A DNA stretch of 64,000 bases from Haliea sp. (GCA_016704305.1 JADJAL010000013.1:1-64000), one strand, 5' to 3'; positions 30,653 through 42,098 are shown, counted from the first letter of the stretch. Numbers and translations: made by a program. The notes: a model not told the origin generated them from the sequence alone.

Positions 30653-31009
30653 TTACTTGCGAATCGGCTTGCGCGGTCCCTTACGGGTACGGGCGTTTGT
30701 CTTGGTGCGTTGCCCTCGCAAGGGCAGACCTCTACGGTGACGCAGGCCGCGATTGCAACCCAGATCCATCAGACGCTTGATGTTCATGGAGAGTTCACGA
30801 CGCAAATCGCCTTCTACCACCATTTCACCCACCTTGGTGCGCAGAGAGTCCATCTCCTGCTCAGTCAACTGGCTGATCTTGGCATTTTCGGCAACGCCGG
30901 TATCTGCACAAAGGCGGCGGGCCTGACTACGACCCACACCAAAAATATATGTCAATGCGATAACAGTATGCTTGTTATCGGGTATGTTGACGCCGGCAAT
31001 ACGGGCCAT
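30653..31009 (-). CDS. rpsM: 30S ribosomal protein S13
   Basis: 118 residues starting [19 protein letters not shown] and ending in the basic tail [16 protein letters not shown] that reaches the P-site tRNA. It is the first gene of the alpha operon; 145 bp separate it from rpmJ with no gene between. Confidence 0.97.
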   Translation of the reverse strand: MARIAGVNIPDNKHTVIALTYIFGVGRSQARRLCADTGVAENAKISQLTEQEMDSLRTKVGEMVVEGDLRRELSMNIKRLMDLGCNRGLRHRRGLPLRGQRTKTNARTRKGPRKPIRK

Positions 31010-31154
31010 TCAACTCTCTCCAATCATTTGTCGTCGCTGAAAGCTACAACTCTGGTCTACCCCAACACTCGACTCCGTCGCGCATCGTGGGCCGTACAAA
31101 AGGCGCAGCAGTCTAGCGATATCGTTAGTAAAAATCAACCGCTACCGGTCGACC

Positions 31155-31271
31155 TCAGCCCTGGCGCTGCTTGTGTCGCGGATCAGTGTTGCAGATCACT
31201 CGAACAACACCCTTGCGGCGAACTATTTTGCAGTTCCTGCAGATTTTCTTTACTGATGCACGTACCTTCAT
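31155..31271 (-). CDS. rpmJ: 50S ribosomal protein L36
   Basis: This small gene encodes 38 residues: [20 protein letters not shown], then [18 protein letters not shown]. The three Cys and the His (CRNC, IC, RHK) make the zinc-ribbon of the C+ form. A GGAG ribosome binding site precedes the ATG. It directly follows secY, as in other gammaproteobacteria. Confidence 0.95.
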   Translation of the reverse strand: MKVRASVKKICRNCKIVRRKGVVRVICNTDPRHKQRQG

Positions 31272-31304
31272 TACACCTACTCCTTTTGGGTGGACCGGAA
31301 CTCG

Positions 31305-32633
31305 CTACCGGACTCGCCCCGCTCCACCATAATTCTTCAAATTTGCTTTTTTCATCACTGATTCGTACTGGTGAGACATCAGGTGGCTCTGCACCTGAGC
31401 CATGAAATCCATCACCACCACCACCACAATCAACAGCGACGTTCCACCCAGATAAAAGGGCACGTTCCACATTACAACCAGGAACTGCGGCATCAGGCAG
31501 ACAAGCGCAATGTACGCCGCGCCGAACACCGTTAATCGGGTCAGAACACCGTCGATGTAGTCGGCGGTTTTCTCACCCGGCCTGATGCCAGGCACAAACG
31601 CTCCTGAGCGTTTCAGGTTGTCGGCAACTTCTACCGGATTAAACATTAACGCCGTGTAGAAAAAGCAGAAAAAGACCACAAACACGGTGAACAACAAAAT
31701 ATTCAAGGGCTGGCCAGGGCCTATCGCCACTGCCAGATCCTGCAACCAGTCCGCCGAGCCACTGGAACCGAACCACTGCGCAATGGATGCAGGGAACAGT
31801 AGTATGCTGCTGGCGAAAATTGCCGGGATGACACCCGACATATTCACTTTAAGCGGCAGGTGAGAGCTCTGCGCCTGGTACATCTTGCGTCCCTGCTGCC
31901 GCTTGGCGTAGTTCACCGTGATACGACGCTGGCCACGCTCTATGAACACGATCATGTAGATCACAGCGATCGCCAATGTCAGGATGAACAGCAGAACCAG
32001 TATGTTGAGTTCGCCCTGCCTGGCCTGCTCCAGAGACTGCCCTATCGCTGCAGGCAGTCCTGCCACGATACCCGCGAAGATCAGCAGGGAAATCCCGTTG
32101 CCGACACCTTTCTCGGTAATCTGTTCTCCCAGCCACATCATGAACACGGCGCCCGTGACCAGGGAGGTAATCGCGATCACATAGAAGACCAACGATGTAT
32201 CGTAGGACATACCCTGGTTTGCCATGCCCACGGTCATACCGGTGGCCTGTACGATGGCCAGTACGACAGTCAGGTAACGCGTGTACTGGCTGATCTTGCG
32301 TCGCCCAGACTCACCTTCTTTCTTCAGCTGCTCCAACTGCGGGGTAACTGCCGACATCAACTGCATAATAATGGACGCAGAAATATACGGCATGATCCCC
32401 AACGCCAGGATACTCATCCTTTCCAGCGCACCGCCGGAAAACATATTCGCCAGGCCCAGGATAGTCCCCTGGTTCTGGTTGAACAGCGCTGCCAACTGAT
32501 TGGGATCAATCCCGGGAACAGGAATATGTGTGCCGATCCTGTACACCAGAATGGCCAGCAACACAAAACGGAGGCGCGAAAATAGCTCGCTGAGACCCGC
32601 TTTGTTTACTGTAGGCGACTGTCCAGTTGCCAT
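31305..32633 (-). CDS. secY: Protein translocase subunit SecY
   Basis: The 442-residue channel protein has ten predicted transmembrane helices and the family segments [47 protein letters not shown] and the large cytosolic loop around [17 protein letters not shown]. It forms SecYEG in the inner membrane. It abuts rplO with no gap. Confidence 0.97.
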   Translation of the reverse strand: MATGQSPTVNKAGLSELFSRLRFVLLAILVYRIGTHIPVPGIDPNQLAALFNQNQGTILGLANMFSGGALERMSILALGIMPYISASIIMQLMSAVTPQLEQLKKEGESGRRKISQYTRYLTVVLAIVQATGMTVGMANQGMSYDTSLVFYVIAITSLVTGAVFMMWLGEQITEKGVGNGISLLIFAGIVAGLPAAIGQSLEQARQGELNILVLLFILTLAIAVIYMIVFIERGQRRITVNYAKRQQGRKMYQAQSSHLPLKVNMSGVIPAIFASSILLFPASIAQWFGSSGSADWLQDLAVAIGPGQPLNILLFTVFVVFFCFFYTALMFNPVEVADNLKRSGAFVPGIRPGEKTADYIDGVLTRLTVFGAAYIALVCLMPQFLVVMWNVPFYLGGTSLLIVVVVVMDFMAQVQSHLMSHQYESVMKKANLKNYGGAGRVR

Positions 32634-33080
32634 TTATTCCTCGACCTTCCCGCCGGCGCGCTCAATCGCCTCGCGCGCACCCTTGGTGACGGTCAATCCT
32701 TTAAGGGTCAAGGCTTTGTGCAGTTCACCCGACAGAAACACGCGTGCACGCAGCACGTTCTCTTTGACCAGGTCGGCGCTCTTCAATGCGGCCAGATCCA
32801 CGGTAGTGCCCTCTACTGCATTCAGTTCGCTCAGACGGACCTGAGCGGTGGTACGACTGATACGCGAGGTAAAACCGTACTTCGGCAGCCGCTTTTGCAG
32901 CGGCATCTGGCCGCCTTCAAAACCTGGCCTGACACTGCCGCCTGAACGTGCCTTCTGTCCTTTGTGACCCCGTCCCGCCGTTTTACCCGTGCCACTGCCA
33001 ATACCGCGAGCAACGCGTTTGGCGCTTTTCCTGGCACCCGGAGTCGGGCTCAGGGTATTCAGTCGCATTACATCTGACAT
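32634..33080 (-). CDS. rplO: 50S ribosomal protein L15
   Basis: 148 residues with the basic Gly-rich N-terminal tail [20 protein letters not shown] and [16 protein letters not shown]15 is a late assembly protein of the 50S subunit. It is in the spc operon between rpmD and secY. Confidence 0.97.
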   Translation of the reverse strand: MSDVMRLNTLSPTPGARKSAKRVARGIGSGTGKTAGRGHKGQKARSGGSVRPGFEGGQMPLQKRLPKYGFTSRISRTTAQVRLSELNAVEGTTVDLAALKSADLVKENVLRARVFLSGELHKALTLKGLTVTKGAREAIERAGGKVEE

Positions 33081-33083
33081 AAA

Positions 33084-33266
33084 TTACTCCTCTACCCTGA
33101 CCATGTAGTGCACCCGGTTGATCATCCCTCGAACCGAAGGCGTATCCTCGACCTCAACGGTATGGCCGATACGGCGCAATCCCAATCCCGCAATACACGC
33201 CCGGTGGTTTTTCAGTCGCCCGTAGGTACTTTTGACCTGGGTTACTTTAATAGATGCTTTAGCCAT
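33084..33266 (-). CDS. rpmD: 50S ribosomal protein L30
   Basis: 60 residues, [19 protein letters not shown] and [16 protein letters not shown], the typical bacterial L30. It lies between rpsE and rplO; three bases separate it from rplO. Confidence 0.96.
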   Translation of the reverse strand: MAKASIKVTQVKSTYGRLKNHRACIAGLGLRRIGHTVEVEDTPSVRGMINRVHYMVRVEE

Positions 33267-33284
33267 GACTAGCCAACCTAATAG

Positions 33285-33797
33285 TTAATTCAGAATTTCT
33301 TCGACGGTCTTGCCACGCTTTGCGGCAATCTTCTCGGGCGAGGACATATCGCGAAGACCATTGAATGTTGCTCGTACCACGTTGACCGGGTTTGTGGAGC
33401 CATAACATTTAGCCAACACGTTATGCACGCCGGCTATTTCAAGCACAGCCCGCATCGCCCCACCGGCAATCACGCCCGTACCTTCAGATGCCGGTCGCAT
33501 ATAAACCTTGGATGCTCCGTGAGCCGCTTTCACCGCGTATTGAATAGTGCCGTTGTTCAATTCGACGTGAATCATGTTGCGCCGCGCTGCTTCCATTGCC
33601 TTTTGTATTGCAACTGGAACCTCGCGAGCTTTACCACGACCAAAGCCGACTTTCCCCTTGCCATCACCAACTACCGTCAGGGCTGTAAAACTGAAGATTC
33701 GTCCGCCCTTGACCACTTTGGCGACACGATTGACCTGAACCAGTTTTTCCTGGAGGTCACCTTCTATCTGCTGCTTTTTCTGATCGTTGAAAGCCAT
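33285..33797 (-). CDS. rpsE: 30S ribosomal protein S5
   Basis: 170 residues with the double-stranded RNA-binding fold [19 protein letters not shown] and [19 protein letters not shown], then [15 protein letters not shown]. It affects decoding fidelity and mRNA unwinding. Standard spc operon position. Confidence 0.97.
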   Translation of the reverse strand: MAFNDQKKQQIEGDLQEKLVQVNRVAKVVKGGRIFSFTALTVVGDGKGKVGFGRGKAREVPVAIQKAMEAARRNMIHVELNNGTIQYAVKAAHGASKVYMRPASEGTGVIAGGAMRAVLEIAGVHNVLAKCYGSTNPVNVVRATFNGLRDMSSPEKIAAKRGKTVEEILN

Positions 33798-33806
33798 ATC
33801 TCTACC

Positions 33807-34157
33807 CTAGAAGTCCAGTCCGGTCTCGCGAGCGGCATCAGCCAACGCCTTGACACGCCCGTGATATTTGTATCCACCACGATCAAAGGCAACCTTTTCT
33901 ACACCCGCTTCCCTGGCTCGCTTGGCCACCAGTTGGCCAACCGCTGCCGCTGCTGCGATATTGCCAGTTGCACCTTTACGCAATTCCGCATCCAGCGTGG
34001 ATGCGCTGGCGATCACCTTGTCACCCGCCGGGGCAATAATTTGAGCGTATATATGCCTGGGTGTGCGGTGCACGCTCAGGCGGTTTACGCCCAGATCACG
34101 TATCCGGGTACGAGCACGGCGAGCGCGGCGTAGCCTTGAATCATTTTTTGCACTCAT
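33807..34157 (-). CDS. rplR: 50S ribosomal protein L18
   Basis: 116 residues, Arg-rich N-terminus ([16 protein letters not shown]) and the C-terminal [20 protein letters not shown] that binds 5S rRNA. Standard spc operon position. Confidence 0.97.
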   Translation of the reverse strand: MSAKNDSRLRRARRARTRIRDLGVNRLSVHRTPRHIYAQIIAPAGDKVIASASTLDAELRKGATGNIAAAAAVGQLVAKRAREAGVEKVAFDRGGYKYHGRVKALADAARETGLDF

Positions 34158-34166
34158 ATCATTTAC

Positions 34167-34694
34167 CTATTTTTTCTTGGCTTCTTTGCGATGAATAACT
34201 TCATCGGCGTAGCGAATACCTTTACCCTTGTACGGCTCCGGCGGACGGAAACTACGGAGCTTTGCCGCAGCCTGTCCTACAGCGTGCTTGTCTATGCCCC
34301 TCAGGATCACTTCAGTCGGACTAGGGCTTTCGGCAGAAATCCCCTCGGGCAACTGGTAGTCAACCGGATGTGACAAGCCAACCGTCAAATTGACAACATC
34401 ACCTGTGACCTTGGCGCGATAGCCAACGCCATTCAGCAGCAATTTCTTCTCCCAGCCTTCACTCACGCCCTTCACCATATTGTTCACCAGCGCGCGCGTT
34501 GTACCGGCCATAGCACCCTGGCTGGCATTGGCATACGACAAACTCAGGACATTGTCGTCCTGGCTAATCTCGATACCCTCGGACAGCGAAAGCGCCAGAG
34601 TACCTTTGCCACCTTTTACCGTGAGGTCGCTACCTACTAGCTTTACCTCTACGCCGTTGGGGAGCTGTATTGGATCCTTTGCGACTCTAGACAT
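34167..34694 (-). CDS. rplF: 50S ribosomal protein L6
   Basis: 175 residues with two L6 repeats: SRVAKDPIQLPNGVEVKL at the N-terminus and VEVILRGIDKH / FRPPEPYKGKGIRY at the C-terminus, the latter being the family signature. It sits near the GTPase centre of the 50S subunit. Confidence 0.97.
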   Translation of the reverse strand: MSRVAKDPIQLPNGVEVKLVGSDLTVKGGKGTLALSLSEGIEISQDDNVLSLSYANASQGAMAGTTRALVNNMVKGVSEGWEKKLLLNGVGYRAKVTGDVVNLTVGLSHPVDYQLPEGISAESPSPTEVILRGIDKHAVGQAAAKLRSFRPPEPYKGKGIRYADEVIHRKEAKKK

Positions 34695-34724
34695 TTCGAA
34701 ACACTCTTTAAATCAAAGCGGATT

Positions 34725-35120
34725 TTAGTAAACAGTGCAGAGCACTTCGCCACCGACGCCAGCTGCGCGTGCTGCGCGATCGGACATCACGCCTTTCGAT
34801 GTCGAAACAATCGCTACTCCCAAGCCTGAGCGGACCGACGGCAGCTCGCCTCGGCTGCTGTACTGACGCAATCCAGGCCGGCTAACCCGGTGTATTTCTG
34901 CAATAACAGGTTTGCCAAGATAGTATTTCAAATCGATAGCCAACCGCGGCTTGCCGTCATCATTCGAAGCACTGAAACCATCGACATAACCTTCGTCTTT
35001 CAACACTTGGGCTACAGCGTTCTTCAGCTTGGAGCCGGGCATTTCCACGCGTGTCTTGCCAGCCATCTGTGCATTTCGAATACGGGTCAGCATGTCTGAC
35101 AACGGATCTTGCATACTCAT
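34725..35120 (-). CDS. rpsH: 30S ribosomal protein S8
   Basis: 131 residues starting [18 protein letters not shown] and ending with [19 protein letters not shown] and GGEVLCTVY. In E. coli S8 represses the spc operon at the rplE region. A start two codons downstream (MQDP) is also possible. Confidence 0.97.
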   Translation of the reverse strand: MSMQDPLSDMLTRIRNAQMAGKTRVEMPGSKLKNAVAQVLKDEGYVDGFSASNDDGKPRLAIDLKYYLGKPVIAEIHRVSRPGLRQYSSRGELPSVRSGLGVAIVSTSKGVMSDRAARAAGVGGEVLCTVY

Positions 35121-35152
35121 AATCTATTCATCTCCGTAGAAAATCGCGCCGG

Positions 35153-35458
35153 CTACCAGCTCGACTTAACAAGTCCGGGTACGTCGCCGCGCATTGCAGC
35201 TTCGCGTAATTTGTTTCGGCAAAGACCGAATTTGCGATACACCCCATGCGGACGGCCGGTAACCTGGCAGCGACGCCGTTGGCGAGTAGGACTGGCGTCA
35301 CGAGGAAGCTTCTGCAACATAATCTGCGCTTCCCACTTCTCGTCGTCAGAAGCGCTTACATTGACCAGGGTCGCTTTCAGCGCCGCACGCTTTACTGCGA
35401 ACTTTGCCGCGATCTGCAGTCGCTTTTTCTCACGCGCAATCATTGATTTCTTCGCCAT
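35153..35458 (-). CDS. rpsN: 30S ribosomal protein S14
   Basis: 101 residues, [17 protein letters not shown] at the start and [20 protein letters not shown] at the end. This is the long C-minus form without the zinc CxxC pairs, usual in gammaproteobacteria. Confidence 0.97.
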   Translation of the reverse strand: MAKKSMIAREKKRLQIAAKFAVKRAALKATLVNVSASDDEKWEAQIMLQKLPRDASPTRQRRRCQVTGRPHGVYRKFGLCRNKLREAAMRGDVPGLVKSSW

Positions 35459-35470
35459 GTATAAAGCCTC

Positions 35471-36010
35471 TTAATCCTTCAGTGGGAAGTTAAAAGCGCG
35501 CAGCAGGGCGCGGCCTTCATCGTCCGTACGAGCGGAGGTGGTAATCGTGATGTCCAGGCCGCGCAGAGCATCCACCTTATCGTATTCAATCTCGGGGAAA
35601 ATGATTTGCTCGGAAACCCCCATCGCAAAATTGCCACGACCGTCAAAGGATTTCGGGCTTACGCCGCGGAAGTCCCTGATACGCGGTATAGCGATCGTGA
35701 TAAGACGCTCCAGGAATTCATACATACGATCAGAGCGCAAAGTCACCTTACAACCAATTGGCCAGCCATCTCGCACTTTGAAGGCCGCAATAGACTTTCG
35801 CGCCTTGGTCACCACCACTTTCTGACCGGAAATTTTCTCCATGTCCGCGACGGCATTTTCCAATACCTTTTTATCGCCCAACGCCTCACCAACGCCCATA
35901 TTCAGCGTGATTTTGGTAACGCGCGGAACTTCCATAACATTCGCCAGACCGAGCTGTTCTTTGAGCTGGGGAACAATTTCGTTCTTGTACTTGTCTTTCA
36001 ACGTTGCCAT
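35471..36010 (-). CDS. rplE: 50S ribosomal protein L5
   Basis: 179 residues with [20 protein letters not shown], the L5 signature, and the C-terminal [19 protein letters not shown]. It binds 5S rRNA with L18 and contacts P-site tRNA. Confidence 0.97.
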   Translation of the reverse strand: MATLKDKYKNEIVPQLKEQLGLANVMEVPRVTKITLNMGVGEALGDKKVLENAVADMEKISGQKVVVTKARKSIAAFKVRDGWPIGCKVTLRSDRMYEFLERLITIAIPRIRDFRGVSPKSFDGRGNFAMGVSEQIIFPEIEYDKVDALRGLDITITTSARTDDEGRALLRAFNFPLKD

Positions 36011-36046
36011 GTCTTCTACCTGTTGACTAGTTCAGCGACCAATGGC

Positions 36047-36361
36047 CTAGGAGCCAATCTCCTCGCCGCTGGATTTGAAAATTCGAACCTTACGCTCGCC
36101 GCTTATCTTGAAGCCGACGCGATCGGCCTTGTTAGTGCTTGGATTAAAAATCGCCACGTTGGAAATCTGAATGGGACTCTCGTTCTCAACAATACCGCCT
36201 GCCACTCCCGCCTGGGGATTGGCTTTGGTATGTTTTTTTACCTTATTGATACCGGAGACAAGCACCCTGCCGTCATCCAATACCCTGCGCACTTTACCGC
36301 GCTTACCTTTGTCCTTACCGGCAAGGATAATGACTTCGTCTTCACTTTTAATCTTCAACAT
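36047..36361 (-). CDS. rplX: 50S ribosomal protein L24
   Basis: 104 residues from the ATG giving [20 protein letters not shown], the KOW motif that starts assembly of the 50S subunit. An ATG four codons upstream (MGRT) is in frame, but the shorter start matches the family length exactly. Confidence 0.95.
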   Translation of the reverse strand: MLKIKSEDEVIILAGKDKGKRGKVRRVLDDGRVLVSGINKVKKHTKANPQAGVAGGIVENESPIQISNVAIFNPSTNKADRVGFKISGERKVRIFKSSGEEIGS

Positions 36362-36387
36362 TGTTCTACCCATCCCTATCCGGTGGA

Positions 36388-36756
36388 CTAAATGACTTCC
36401 GGTGCCAAGGAAATAATCTTCATAAACTTCTCACCACGCAGTTCCCGGGTAACCGGCCCAAATATACGCGTGCCGATTGGCGCCTCTTGCGCGTTGAGAA
36501 GAACAGCTGCGTTGTCATCGAACTTGATCAGCGAGCCGTCGGGACGACGAACACCTTTTCTCGTGCGCACAACAACGGCAGTCATCACCTGTCCTTTCTT
36601 GACCTTACCGCGAGGATTTGCTTCCTTAACAGTAACTTTAATTAAGTCGCCAACCCGCGCATAACGGCGCTTGGAACCACCGAGAACCTTGATGCACATC
36701 ACACGACGGGCACCGCTGTTATCGGCGACTTCCAAATACGACTGTGTCTGAATCAT
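36388..36756 (-). CDS. rplN: 50S ribosomal protein L14
   Basis: 122 residues, [20 protein letters not shown] with the L14 beta-barrel and [20 protein letters not shown] at the C-terminus. It forms intersubunit bridges. It is the first gene of the spc part; rpsQ precedes it after a 53-bp gap. Confidence 0.97.
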   Translation of the reverse strand: MIQTQSYLEVADNSGARRVMCIKVLGGSKRRYARVGDLIKVTVKEANPRGKVKKGQVMTAVVVRTRKGVRRPDGSLIKFDDNAAVLLNAQEAPIGTRIFGPVTRELRGEKFMKIISLAPEVI

Positions 36757-36809
36757 TTTTTACTCCCACTTGCGGCCACGCCGCTAACCCCTAACTGCTG
36801 AACTATTGA

Positions 36810-37076
36810 TCAGACCTGAGCGGCGCTCTCTACTACTTCCAACAATCTCCAGGTTTTGCTTTTGGAAATTGGGCGCGATTCAGCAACAGTCACCGTATCT
36901 CCGATACCACACTGGTTGTTTTCGTCATGGGCATGGATCTTTGACGAACGAGTGATGTATTTACCGTACACAGGGTGTCTTTCCCGGCGCTCTATCAACA
37001 CAGTGATCGTCTTATCCATCTTGTTGCTGACAACTTTACCGGTTACTACTCTCGCACGCTTCTCTGCAACTGACAT
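36810..37076 (-). CDS. rpsQ: 30S ribosomal protein S17
   Basis: 88 residues with [19 protein letters not shown] and the signature [18 protein letters not shown]. It is an early 16S rRNA-binding OB-fold protein. Last gene of the S10 operon. Confidence 0.97.
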   Translation of the reverse strand: MSVAEKRARVVTGKVVSNKMDKTITVLIERRERHPVYGKYITRSSKIHAHDENNQCGIGDTVTVAESRPISKSKTWRLLEVVESAAQV

Positions 37077-37078
37077 CT

Positions 37079-37270
37079 CTAATTACCTGCCTTCTCAGTG
37101 AGTACGGTTTTTACACGAGCAATGTCGCGCTGGTTTTGCTGCAGCAGATGCGTCTGCCCCAACTGGCCAGTTACCCTTTGCATACGCAATTTAAACTGCT
37201 CTTCACGCAGAGTCAGAAGCTCTTTGGTCAGTTCGTCAGATGACTTCGCACGTAACTCGCTGGCTTTCAT
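37079..37270 (-). CDS. rpmC: 50S ribosomal protein L29
   Basis: 63 residues, a helical hairpin: [19 protein letters not shown] and [19 protein letters not shown]. It sits at the tunnel exit and helps dock SRP and trigger factor. Its start overlaps the last base of the rplP stop. Confidence 0.97.
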   Translation of the reverse strand: MKASELRAKSSDELTKELLTLREEQFKLRMQRVTGQLGQTHLLQQNQRDIARVKTVLTEKAGN

Positions 37271-37683
37271 TACATCACCGTCCGTTTTACAAATTGAGTG
37301 GCGATGGGAATCTTGGCAGCTGCCAACGCAAACGCCTCCCTCGCCAATTCCTCGGAAACACCCTGAAGTTCGTAGAGCACCTTGCCAGGTTTGATCTGGG
37401 CTACCCAGTATTCCACGTTCCCTTTACCTTTGCCCTGACGCACTTCCAACGGCTTGCCAGTGATCGGCTTATCAGGGAACACCCGAATCCAGATTTTCCC
37501 ACCGCGCTTGATATGCCGCGTCATGGCACGTCGTGCAGCTTCAATCTGACGGGCGGAAAGGCGGCCACGGCTGACTGCTTTCAGTCCATACTCGCCGAAG
37601 CTGACTTTACTACCGCGATTCGCCAGGCCGCGATTGCGGCCCTTCATCATCTTGCGAAATTTTGTACGCTTTGGTTGCAACAT
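37270..37683 (-). CDS. rplP: 50S ribosomal protein L16
   Basis: 137 residues, [20 protein letters not shown] at the start and the family segment [20 protein letters not shown]. The conserved Arg near residue 81 (modified by the YcfD oxygenase in E. coli) lies in the [18 protein letters not shown] region. Confidence 0.96.
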   Translation of the reverse strand: MLQPKRTKFRKMMKGRNRGLANRGSKVSFGEYGLKAVSRGRLSARQIEAARRAMTRHIKRGGKIWIRVFPDKPITGKPLEVRQGKGKGNVEYWVAQIKPGKVLYELQGVSEELAREAFALAAAKIPIATQFVKRTVM

Positions 37684-37694
37684 CTGCGTAACCC

Positions 37695-38363
37695 TTAATT
37701 AGTGGCTGACTTCTTGGCACCGTCGACCTGTCCGTCGGTACCAATGACTTCGCCTTTGAATATCCAAACTTTTACGCCGAGGATGCCGAATGTGGTGACA
37801 GCTTCGTAAGTGGCATAGTCGATATCTGCTCGCAAAGTATGCAAAGGCACTCGGCCCTCGCGATACCACTCAGTGCGTGCAATTTCAGCACCGCCGAGGC
37901 GTCCGCCGATTTGAACCTTGATTCCCTCTGCGCCCTGGCGCATGGCGTTTTGTACCACCCGCTTCATTGCACGACGGAACATGACACGTCGCTCCAATTG
38001 TTGGGCGACATTCTGTGCGACCAATTTGGCATCCAGATCAGGCTTACTGATCTCCTCGATGTTGATATGCCCCGGGACACCCATTTTTTTGGGTCAGGTC
38101 TTTTCGCAGCTTGTCACGTCCTCGCCCTTCTTGCCAATCACAATCCCCGGTCGCGCGGTATGTATGGTAATGCGCGCTGTCTGTGCAGGGCGCTCTATCA
38201 CAATGCGACTGACGGAAGCATGATCCAGCGTCTTTGCGATGTAAGCACGCGTTTCCAAATCTGTAATCAGCTGCTTGGCGTAGTTTTTGTCGGCGTACCA
38301 GATCGACGTATGATCCTTGACAATACCCAGGCGGATGCCGGTTGGATGTACTTTCTGACCCAT
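37695..38363 (-). CDS. rpsC: 30S ribosomal protein S3, broken by two indels
   Basis: The first 80 codons ([15 protein letters not shown] to [11 protein letters not shown], the KH domain) are in one frame. The piece KLRKDLTQK is in a second frame, and [19 protein letters not shown] to the end returns to the first. One G is missing after GAC-GTG near 38110 (GTG-GAC read as GTG-AC), and an A-run near 38088 has 7 A where 6 fit. Corrected, this is a normal S3 of about 223 residues. S3 is essential in known bacteria, so sequencing error is by far the best reading. S3 shapes the mRNA entry channel. Confidence 0.93.
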
Positions 38364-38380
38364 GTAGTCTTCTCCTGAAC

Positions 38381-38719
38381 TCAGCGGTCGCTGTCTGCAA
38401 CTTTTATAGTGATATGGCAGCTGCGTTTTAATATACGGTCCGCGCGGCCTTTAGCTCGCGGACGCAAACGCTTCATGGTCATACCTTCGTCTACAAAAAT
38501 GCTGGACACCTTTAATTCGTCGACATCCGCACCTTCATTGTTCTCAGCATTGGCGATCGCTGAGTCGAGCAATTTCTTGACAATGTGGGCGGCTTTCTTG
38601 GTACTGAATTCCAATAGGCCGAGAGCCTCTTCCACGCGCAAACCTCGCACCTGATCCGCCACGAGACGAACCTTCTGTGCAGAAATCTGTGCGCCTTTCA
38701 ATCTTGCTGCTACTTCCAT
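38381..38719 (-). CDS. rplV: 50S ribosomal protein L22
   Basis: 112 residues with [15 protein letters not shown] and the beta-hairpin region [19 protein letters not shown] that lines the exit tunnel, where macrolide-resistance changes occur in other species. Standard S10 position. Confidence 0.97.
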   Translation of the reverse strand: MEVAARLKGAQISAQKVRLVADQVRGLRVEEALGLLEFSTKKAAHIVKKLLDSAIANAENNEGADVDELKVSSIFVDEGMTMKRLRPRAKGRADRILKRSCHITIKVADSDR

Positions 38720-38746
38720 TTCCTAAACCTCGATACAGATTAGCGT

Positions 38747-39022
38747 CTAGCGCTTGGCTGCCTTATCCACAACGTGACCGCGGAATGTACGGGTTGCCGC
38801 AAACTCCCCAAGCTTATGCCCGACCATGTCCTCATTGACGAGAACAGGCACATGCTGGCGACCGTTATGCACTGCGATAGTCAGGCCAACCATATCGGGT
38901 GAAATCATAGAGCGACGCGACCACGTCTTGATCGGTCGACGGTCATTGCTCTCTACTGCAGCTTCAACCTTCTTCATCAGGTGAAGATCGATAAATGGAC
39001 CCTTTTTCAGTGAACGCGGCAC
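38747..39022 (-). CDS. rpsS: 30S ribosomal protein S19
   Basis: 91 residues, [20 protein letters not shown] and [24 protein letters not shown] (family signature region). It binds the 30S head with S13. Confidence 0.97.
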   Translation of the reverse strand: MPRSLKKGPFIDLHLMKKVEAAVESNDRRPIKTWSRRSMISPDMVGLTIAVHNGRQHVPVLVNEDMVGHKLGEFAATRTFRGHVVDKAAKR

Positions 39023-39060
39023 AATGTCTTCCTCTAGTCTCTTGGCTCTAACGACCGGTC

Positions 39061-39888
39061 TTACTTCTTACCACGACGACGTACGATCAAACTGTCCGTA
39101 CGTTTGTTTTTACGAGTTTTATACCCTTTGGCGGGGGTACCCCAGGGGCTTACGGGGTGACGTCCACCAGATGTACGGCCTTCACCACCACCGTGCGGGT
39201 GGTCAACAGGGTTCATCGCCACACCACGTACGGTGGGACGGACACCGCGCCAGCGGACAGCGCCCGCCTTACCCAACTTGCGCAGGTTGTGCTCGGAATT
39301 CGAAACCTCACCCAGCGTTGCGCGGCAATCAGCCAGGATTTTACGCATCTCGCCGGAGCGCAAGCGCAACGTTGCGTACTGACCTTCCCGGGCCACCAAC
39401 TGCACAGATGCGCCGGCGGAACGTGCAATCTGCGCCCCTTTACCCGGCTTCAGTTCAATACAATGCACCACGGAACCCACGGGGATATTGCGCAGTGGCA
39501 GACAATTACCAGCCTTGATCGGCGCTGCAGAACCCGACTGCAGAATGTCGCCAGCCTTTACCCCGCGGGGTGCGATGATATAGCGGCGCTCCCCATCAGC
39601 GAACAACAACAATGCAATGTGCGCAGTGCGGTTGGGATCGTACTCAAGGCGCTCCACCTTTGCGGGGATAGCGTCTTTGGTGCGCTTGAAATCTATGATG
39701 CGATAGTGCTGCTTGTGGCCACCACCAACGTGACGCGTAGTGATTCGCCCATTGTTGTTACGGCCACCATTCCTGGTTTGATTTTCCAACAACGGTGCAT
39801 ATGGGGCACCCTTGTGCAAATCCTCATTGCTTACCCGGACGACATGGCGACGACCCGGGGAAGTGGGCTTACTTTTTAAAACGGCCAT
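39061..39888 (-). CDS. rplB: 50S ribosomal protein L2
   Basis: 275 residues, [20 protein letters not shown] at the start and the signature [19 protein letters not shown] with the conserved His near the peptidyl-transferase centre. It is required for subunit joining. Confidence 0.97.
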   Translation of the reverse strand: MAVLKSKPTSPGRRHVVRVSNEDLHKGAPYAPLLENQTRNGGRNNNGRITTRHVGGGHKQHYRIIDFKRTKDAIPAKVERLEYDPNRTAHIALLLFADGERRYIIAPRGVKAGDILQSGSAAPIKAGNCLPLRNIPVGSVVHCIELKPGKGAQIARSAGASVQLVAREGQYATLRLRSGEMRKILADCRATLGEVSNSEHNLRKLGKAGAVRWRGVRPTVRGVAMNPVDHPHGGGEGRTSGGRHPVSPWGTPAKGYKTRKNKRTDSLIVRRRGKK

Positions 39889-39902
39889 TTCGCGCCTGCT
39901 CC

Positions 39903-40199
39903 TTAATCTGCCACGGCAAAGTCAATGTCCTGACCCTGCTCCAGTCTCACGTATGCTTTTTTCCAGGTCGATTTCGTGCTGAAGCCAAATTTGTTGCGCT
40001 TGACCTTACCCTTGACACGCAAGGTATTCACGTCGCTGACCTTCACTTTGAACAACTGCTCAACAGATTTCTTGATCTCTGCCTTGGAGGCATCAATTGC
40101 CACCTTGAACACATACTGGTTGCTTGCATCAGCCACAATTGCAGCTTTTTCCGATGCATGTGGACCTACCAGTACCTGGAATATGCGTTCCTGGTTCAT
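39903..40199 (-). CDS. rplW: 50S ribosomal protein L23
   Basis: 98 residues, including the central [16 protein letters not shown] loop ([18 protein letters not shown]). It is the docking site for trigger factor and SRP at the tunnel exit. Its start overlaps the rplD stop by four bases. Confidence 0.96.
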   Translation of the reverse strand: MNQERIFQVLVGPHASEKAAIVADASNQYVFKVAIDASKAEIKKSVEQLFKVKVSDVNTLRVKGKVKRNKFGFSTKSTWKKAYVRLEQGQDIDFAVAD

Positions 40200-40813
40200 C
40201 CCAGCATCTCCTCTAGCTTTTTCACAGCATCAACTGTGACGATAACTTTCTCGTGCCCAATAAGGCTGAGTGGATCGATCCCCTCGACATCACGCACATC
40301 TACCTTGTGTAGATTGCGTGCTGCCAGATACAGGTTCTCGTTTACTTCTGCGGACACAATCAATACGTTATCGACACCGAATGCCCCGAGCTGCTGCACC
40401 AGCAACTTGGTTTTGGGGGCTTCCAGATCCAGGCTTTCGACCACCATCAAGCGATCCTGGCGCGCCAGTTCCGACATGATCGACTGCATCGCCGCCCGGT
40501 ACATTTTCCGATTCACTTTCTGGGTGTGGTCTTGCGGCTTTGCCGCGAATGTCACACCACCGCTGCGCCAGATCGGGGATCGCGTAGTACCGGCACGAGC
40601 GCGTCCAGTACCTTTTTGACGCCAGGGCTTTTTGCCACCGCCGCTTACTTCCGAGCGGGTTTTTTGCGCCCGGGTTCCCTGTCGTGCACCCGCCAAATAA
40701 GCGACAACCACCTGGTGCACCAGGTCTTCATTGTATTCTCGAGCGAACGCAACGTCGGAAACAGACACCTTGCCTACATCGCTGCTACCCGGTTTAAAAA
40801 CACTTAATTCCAC
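40196..40813 (-). CDS. rplD: 50S ribosomal protein L4
   Basis: 205 residues with [20 protein letters not shown] and [20 protein letters not shown], the loop reaching the exit tunnel. In E. coli L4 represses its own S10 operon through the leader; I did not identify that leader structure here. Confidence 0.97.
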   Translation of the reverse strand: MELSVFKPGSSDVGKVSVSDVAFAREYNEDLVHQVVVAYLAGARQGTRAQKTRSEVSGGGKKPWRQKGTGRARAGTTRSPIWRSGGVTFAAKPQDHTQKVNRKMYRAAMQSIMSELARQDRLMVVESLDLEAPKTKLLVQQLGAFGVDNVLIVSAEVNENLYLAARNLHKVDVRDVEGIDPLSLIGHEKVIVTVDAVKKLEEMLG

Positions 40814-40831
40814 GTTAGAGACCCCCTAACC

Positions 40832-41467
40832 TTATGCTTTGACTGCAGGACGGACAATCACGTCACCGCCGGGAGCACCAGGTACAGCCCCCTTGATAAG
40901 CAATAAATTTCGCTCGACATCCACTCGGACTATTTCCAGACCCTGGGTTGTGACGTTTGCGGAACCCATATGGCCGGCCATCTTCTTGCCCTTCCAAACT
41001 CTTCCGGGTGTTTGGTTCTGACCAATAGATCCAGGTGCACGGTGCGAGCGCGAGTTACCGTGCGTCGCATCCTGCATGGAAAAATTCCAGCGTTTTATAA
41101 CACCCTGGAAGCCCTTGCCCTTGGACTTGCCCGCCACATCGACCTTTTGGCCAACTGTGAAACGTTCCACCGTGAGCTCAGAGCCAACCGCAGGTGCTTC
41201 ATCAGCATCTCCGAGTCGAAACTCCCACATGCCTCTGCCCGCTGCGACCCCTGCCTTGGCGAACTGCCCAGCCTGCGCCTTGCTCACTCTTGAGGCTTTG
41301 CGAGTGCCTGCTGTAACCTGTATCGCTCGATAGCCATCACTATCGATTTCTTTGATTTGAGTAACGCGGTTTGGAGTGACCTCCACTACGGTTACTGGAA
41401 TTGAAACGCCGTCTTCGGTAAAAACACGCGTCATGCCGGACTTGCGACCGACTAAACCAATAGTCAT
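40832..41467 (-). CDS. rplC: 50S ribosomal protein L3
   Basis: 211 residues, [20 protein letters not shown] and the extended loop [20 protein letters not shown], including the Gln that is N5-methylated in E. coli. An early assembly protein near the peptidyl-transferase centre. Confidence 0.97.
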   Translation of the reverse strand: MTIGLVGRKSGMTRVFTEDGVSIPVTVVEVTPNRVTQIKEIDSDGYRAIQVTAGTRKASRVSKAQAGQFAKAGVAAGRGMWEFRLGDADEAPAVGSELTVERFTVGQKVDVAGKSKGKGFQGVIKRWNFSMQDATHGNSRSHRAPGSIGQNQTPGRVWKGKKMAGHMGSANVTTQGLEIVRVDVERNLLLIKGAVPGAPGGDVIVRPAVKA

Positions 41468-41590
41468 CTTACTAACCTCTCAGTGTACGGGGCTGTACCC
41501 TCTATGGCCGCCCTGCATTCTTAAATAAGAGCTGGGCGTTACACACTCGGGACTCCTGCCCCAAGCAGGTCTTGCTACGATTTTCTGTAG

Positions 41591-41902
41591 TTAACCAAGA
41601 CTAATCTGTACTTCCACACCTGCTGCCAGATCAAGTTTCATCAAGGCATCGACAGTTTTCTCCGTCGGCTCCACTATGTCCAACAAACGCTTGTGGGTAC
41701 GAATCTCGTACTGATCACGGGCGTCCTTGTTGACGTGTGGCGAAATCAACACAGTGAACTTTTCCTTCCGCGTAGGGAGGGGAATCGGGCCTTTTACAAT
41801 TGCACCGGTGCGGCGCGCTGTTTCCACGATTTCCTGAGTCGAAGAATCTATCAGTCGGTGGTCAAAAGCTTTTAGGCGAATTCGAATACGTTGACTCTGC
41901 AC
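41591..41902 (-). CDS. rpsJ: 30S ribosomal protein S10
   Basis: 103 residues from a GTG start ([20 protein letters not shown]), with [20 protein letters not shown], the S10 signature. The GTG is chosen because homologs begin here and GGAG lies upstream; a TTG five codons earlier lacks support. S10 also works as NusE in antitermination. First gene of the S10 operon; 123 bp without a gene separate it from rplC. Confidence 0.95.
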   Translation of the reverse strand: MQSQRIRIRLKAFDHRLIDSSTQEIVETARRTGAIVKGPIPLPTRKEKFTVLISPHVNKDARDQYEIRTHKRLLDIVEPTEKTVDALMKLDLAAGVEVQISLG

Positions 41903-41968
41903 CTGATCTAACTCCAAACAGTAAAAAGCCAGAGGTCCGCGAGGGAACCCCCTGAAAAAGGAACGCGA

Positions 41969-41997
41969 ATATTAATGACCACACACTGCCCTGTCAA
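41969..41997 (-). promoter_or_regulatory. Promoter of the S10 operon
   Basis: On the minus strand, TTGACA and TAATAT are separated by exactly 17 bp, close to consensus, about 65 bp upstream of the rpsJ start. This is one of the two best sigma-70 matches in the window and shows that S10 is not simply read from the str operon. Confidence 0.85.
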
Positions 41998-42098
41998 GCA
42001 GGACTCAGAATTAATTACTGGAGGAATCTGACCGATACACCCGATGCGTTAAAAAAGCCGTTAAACGCTACCTTGCGAACCCGATTCAGGAAATCCCG

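Noticed and set aside
42000..42060. Terminator after the DksA-like gene
   Set aside because: A T6 run is present on the minus strand, but only a 4-5 bp imperfect stem can be drawn, too weak to claim.
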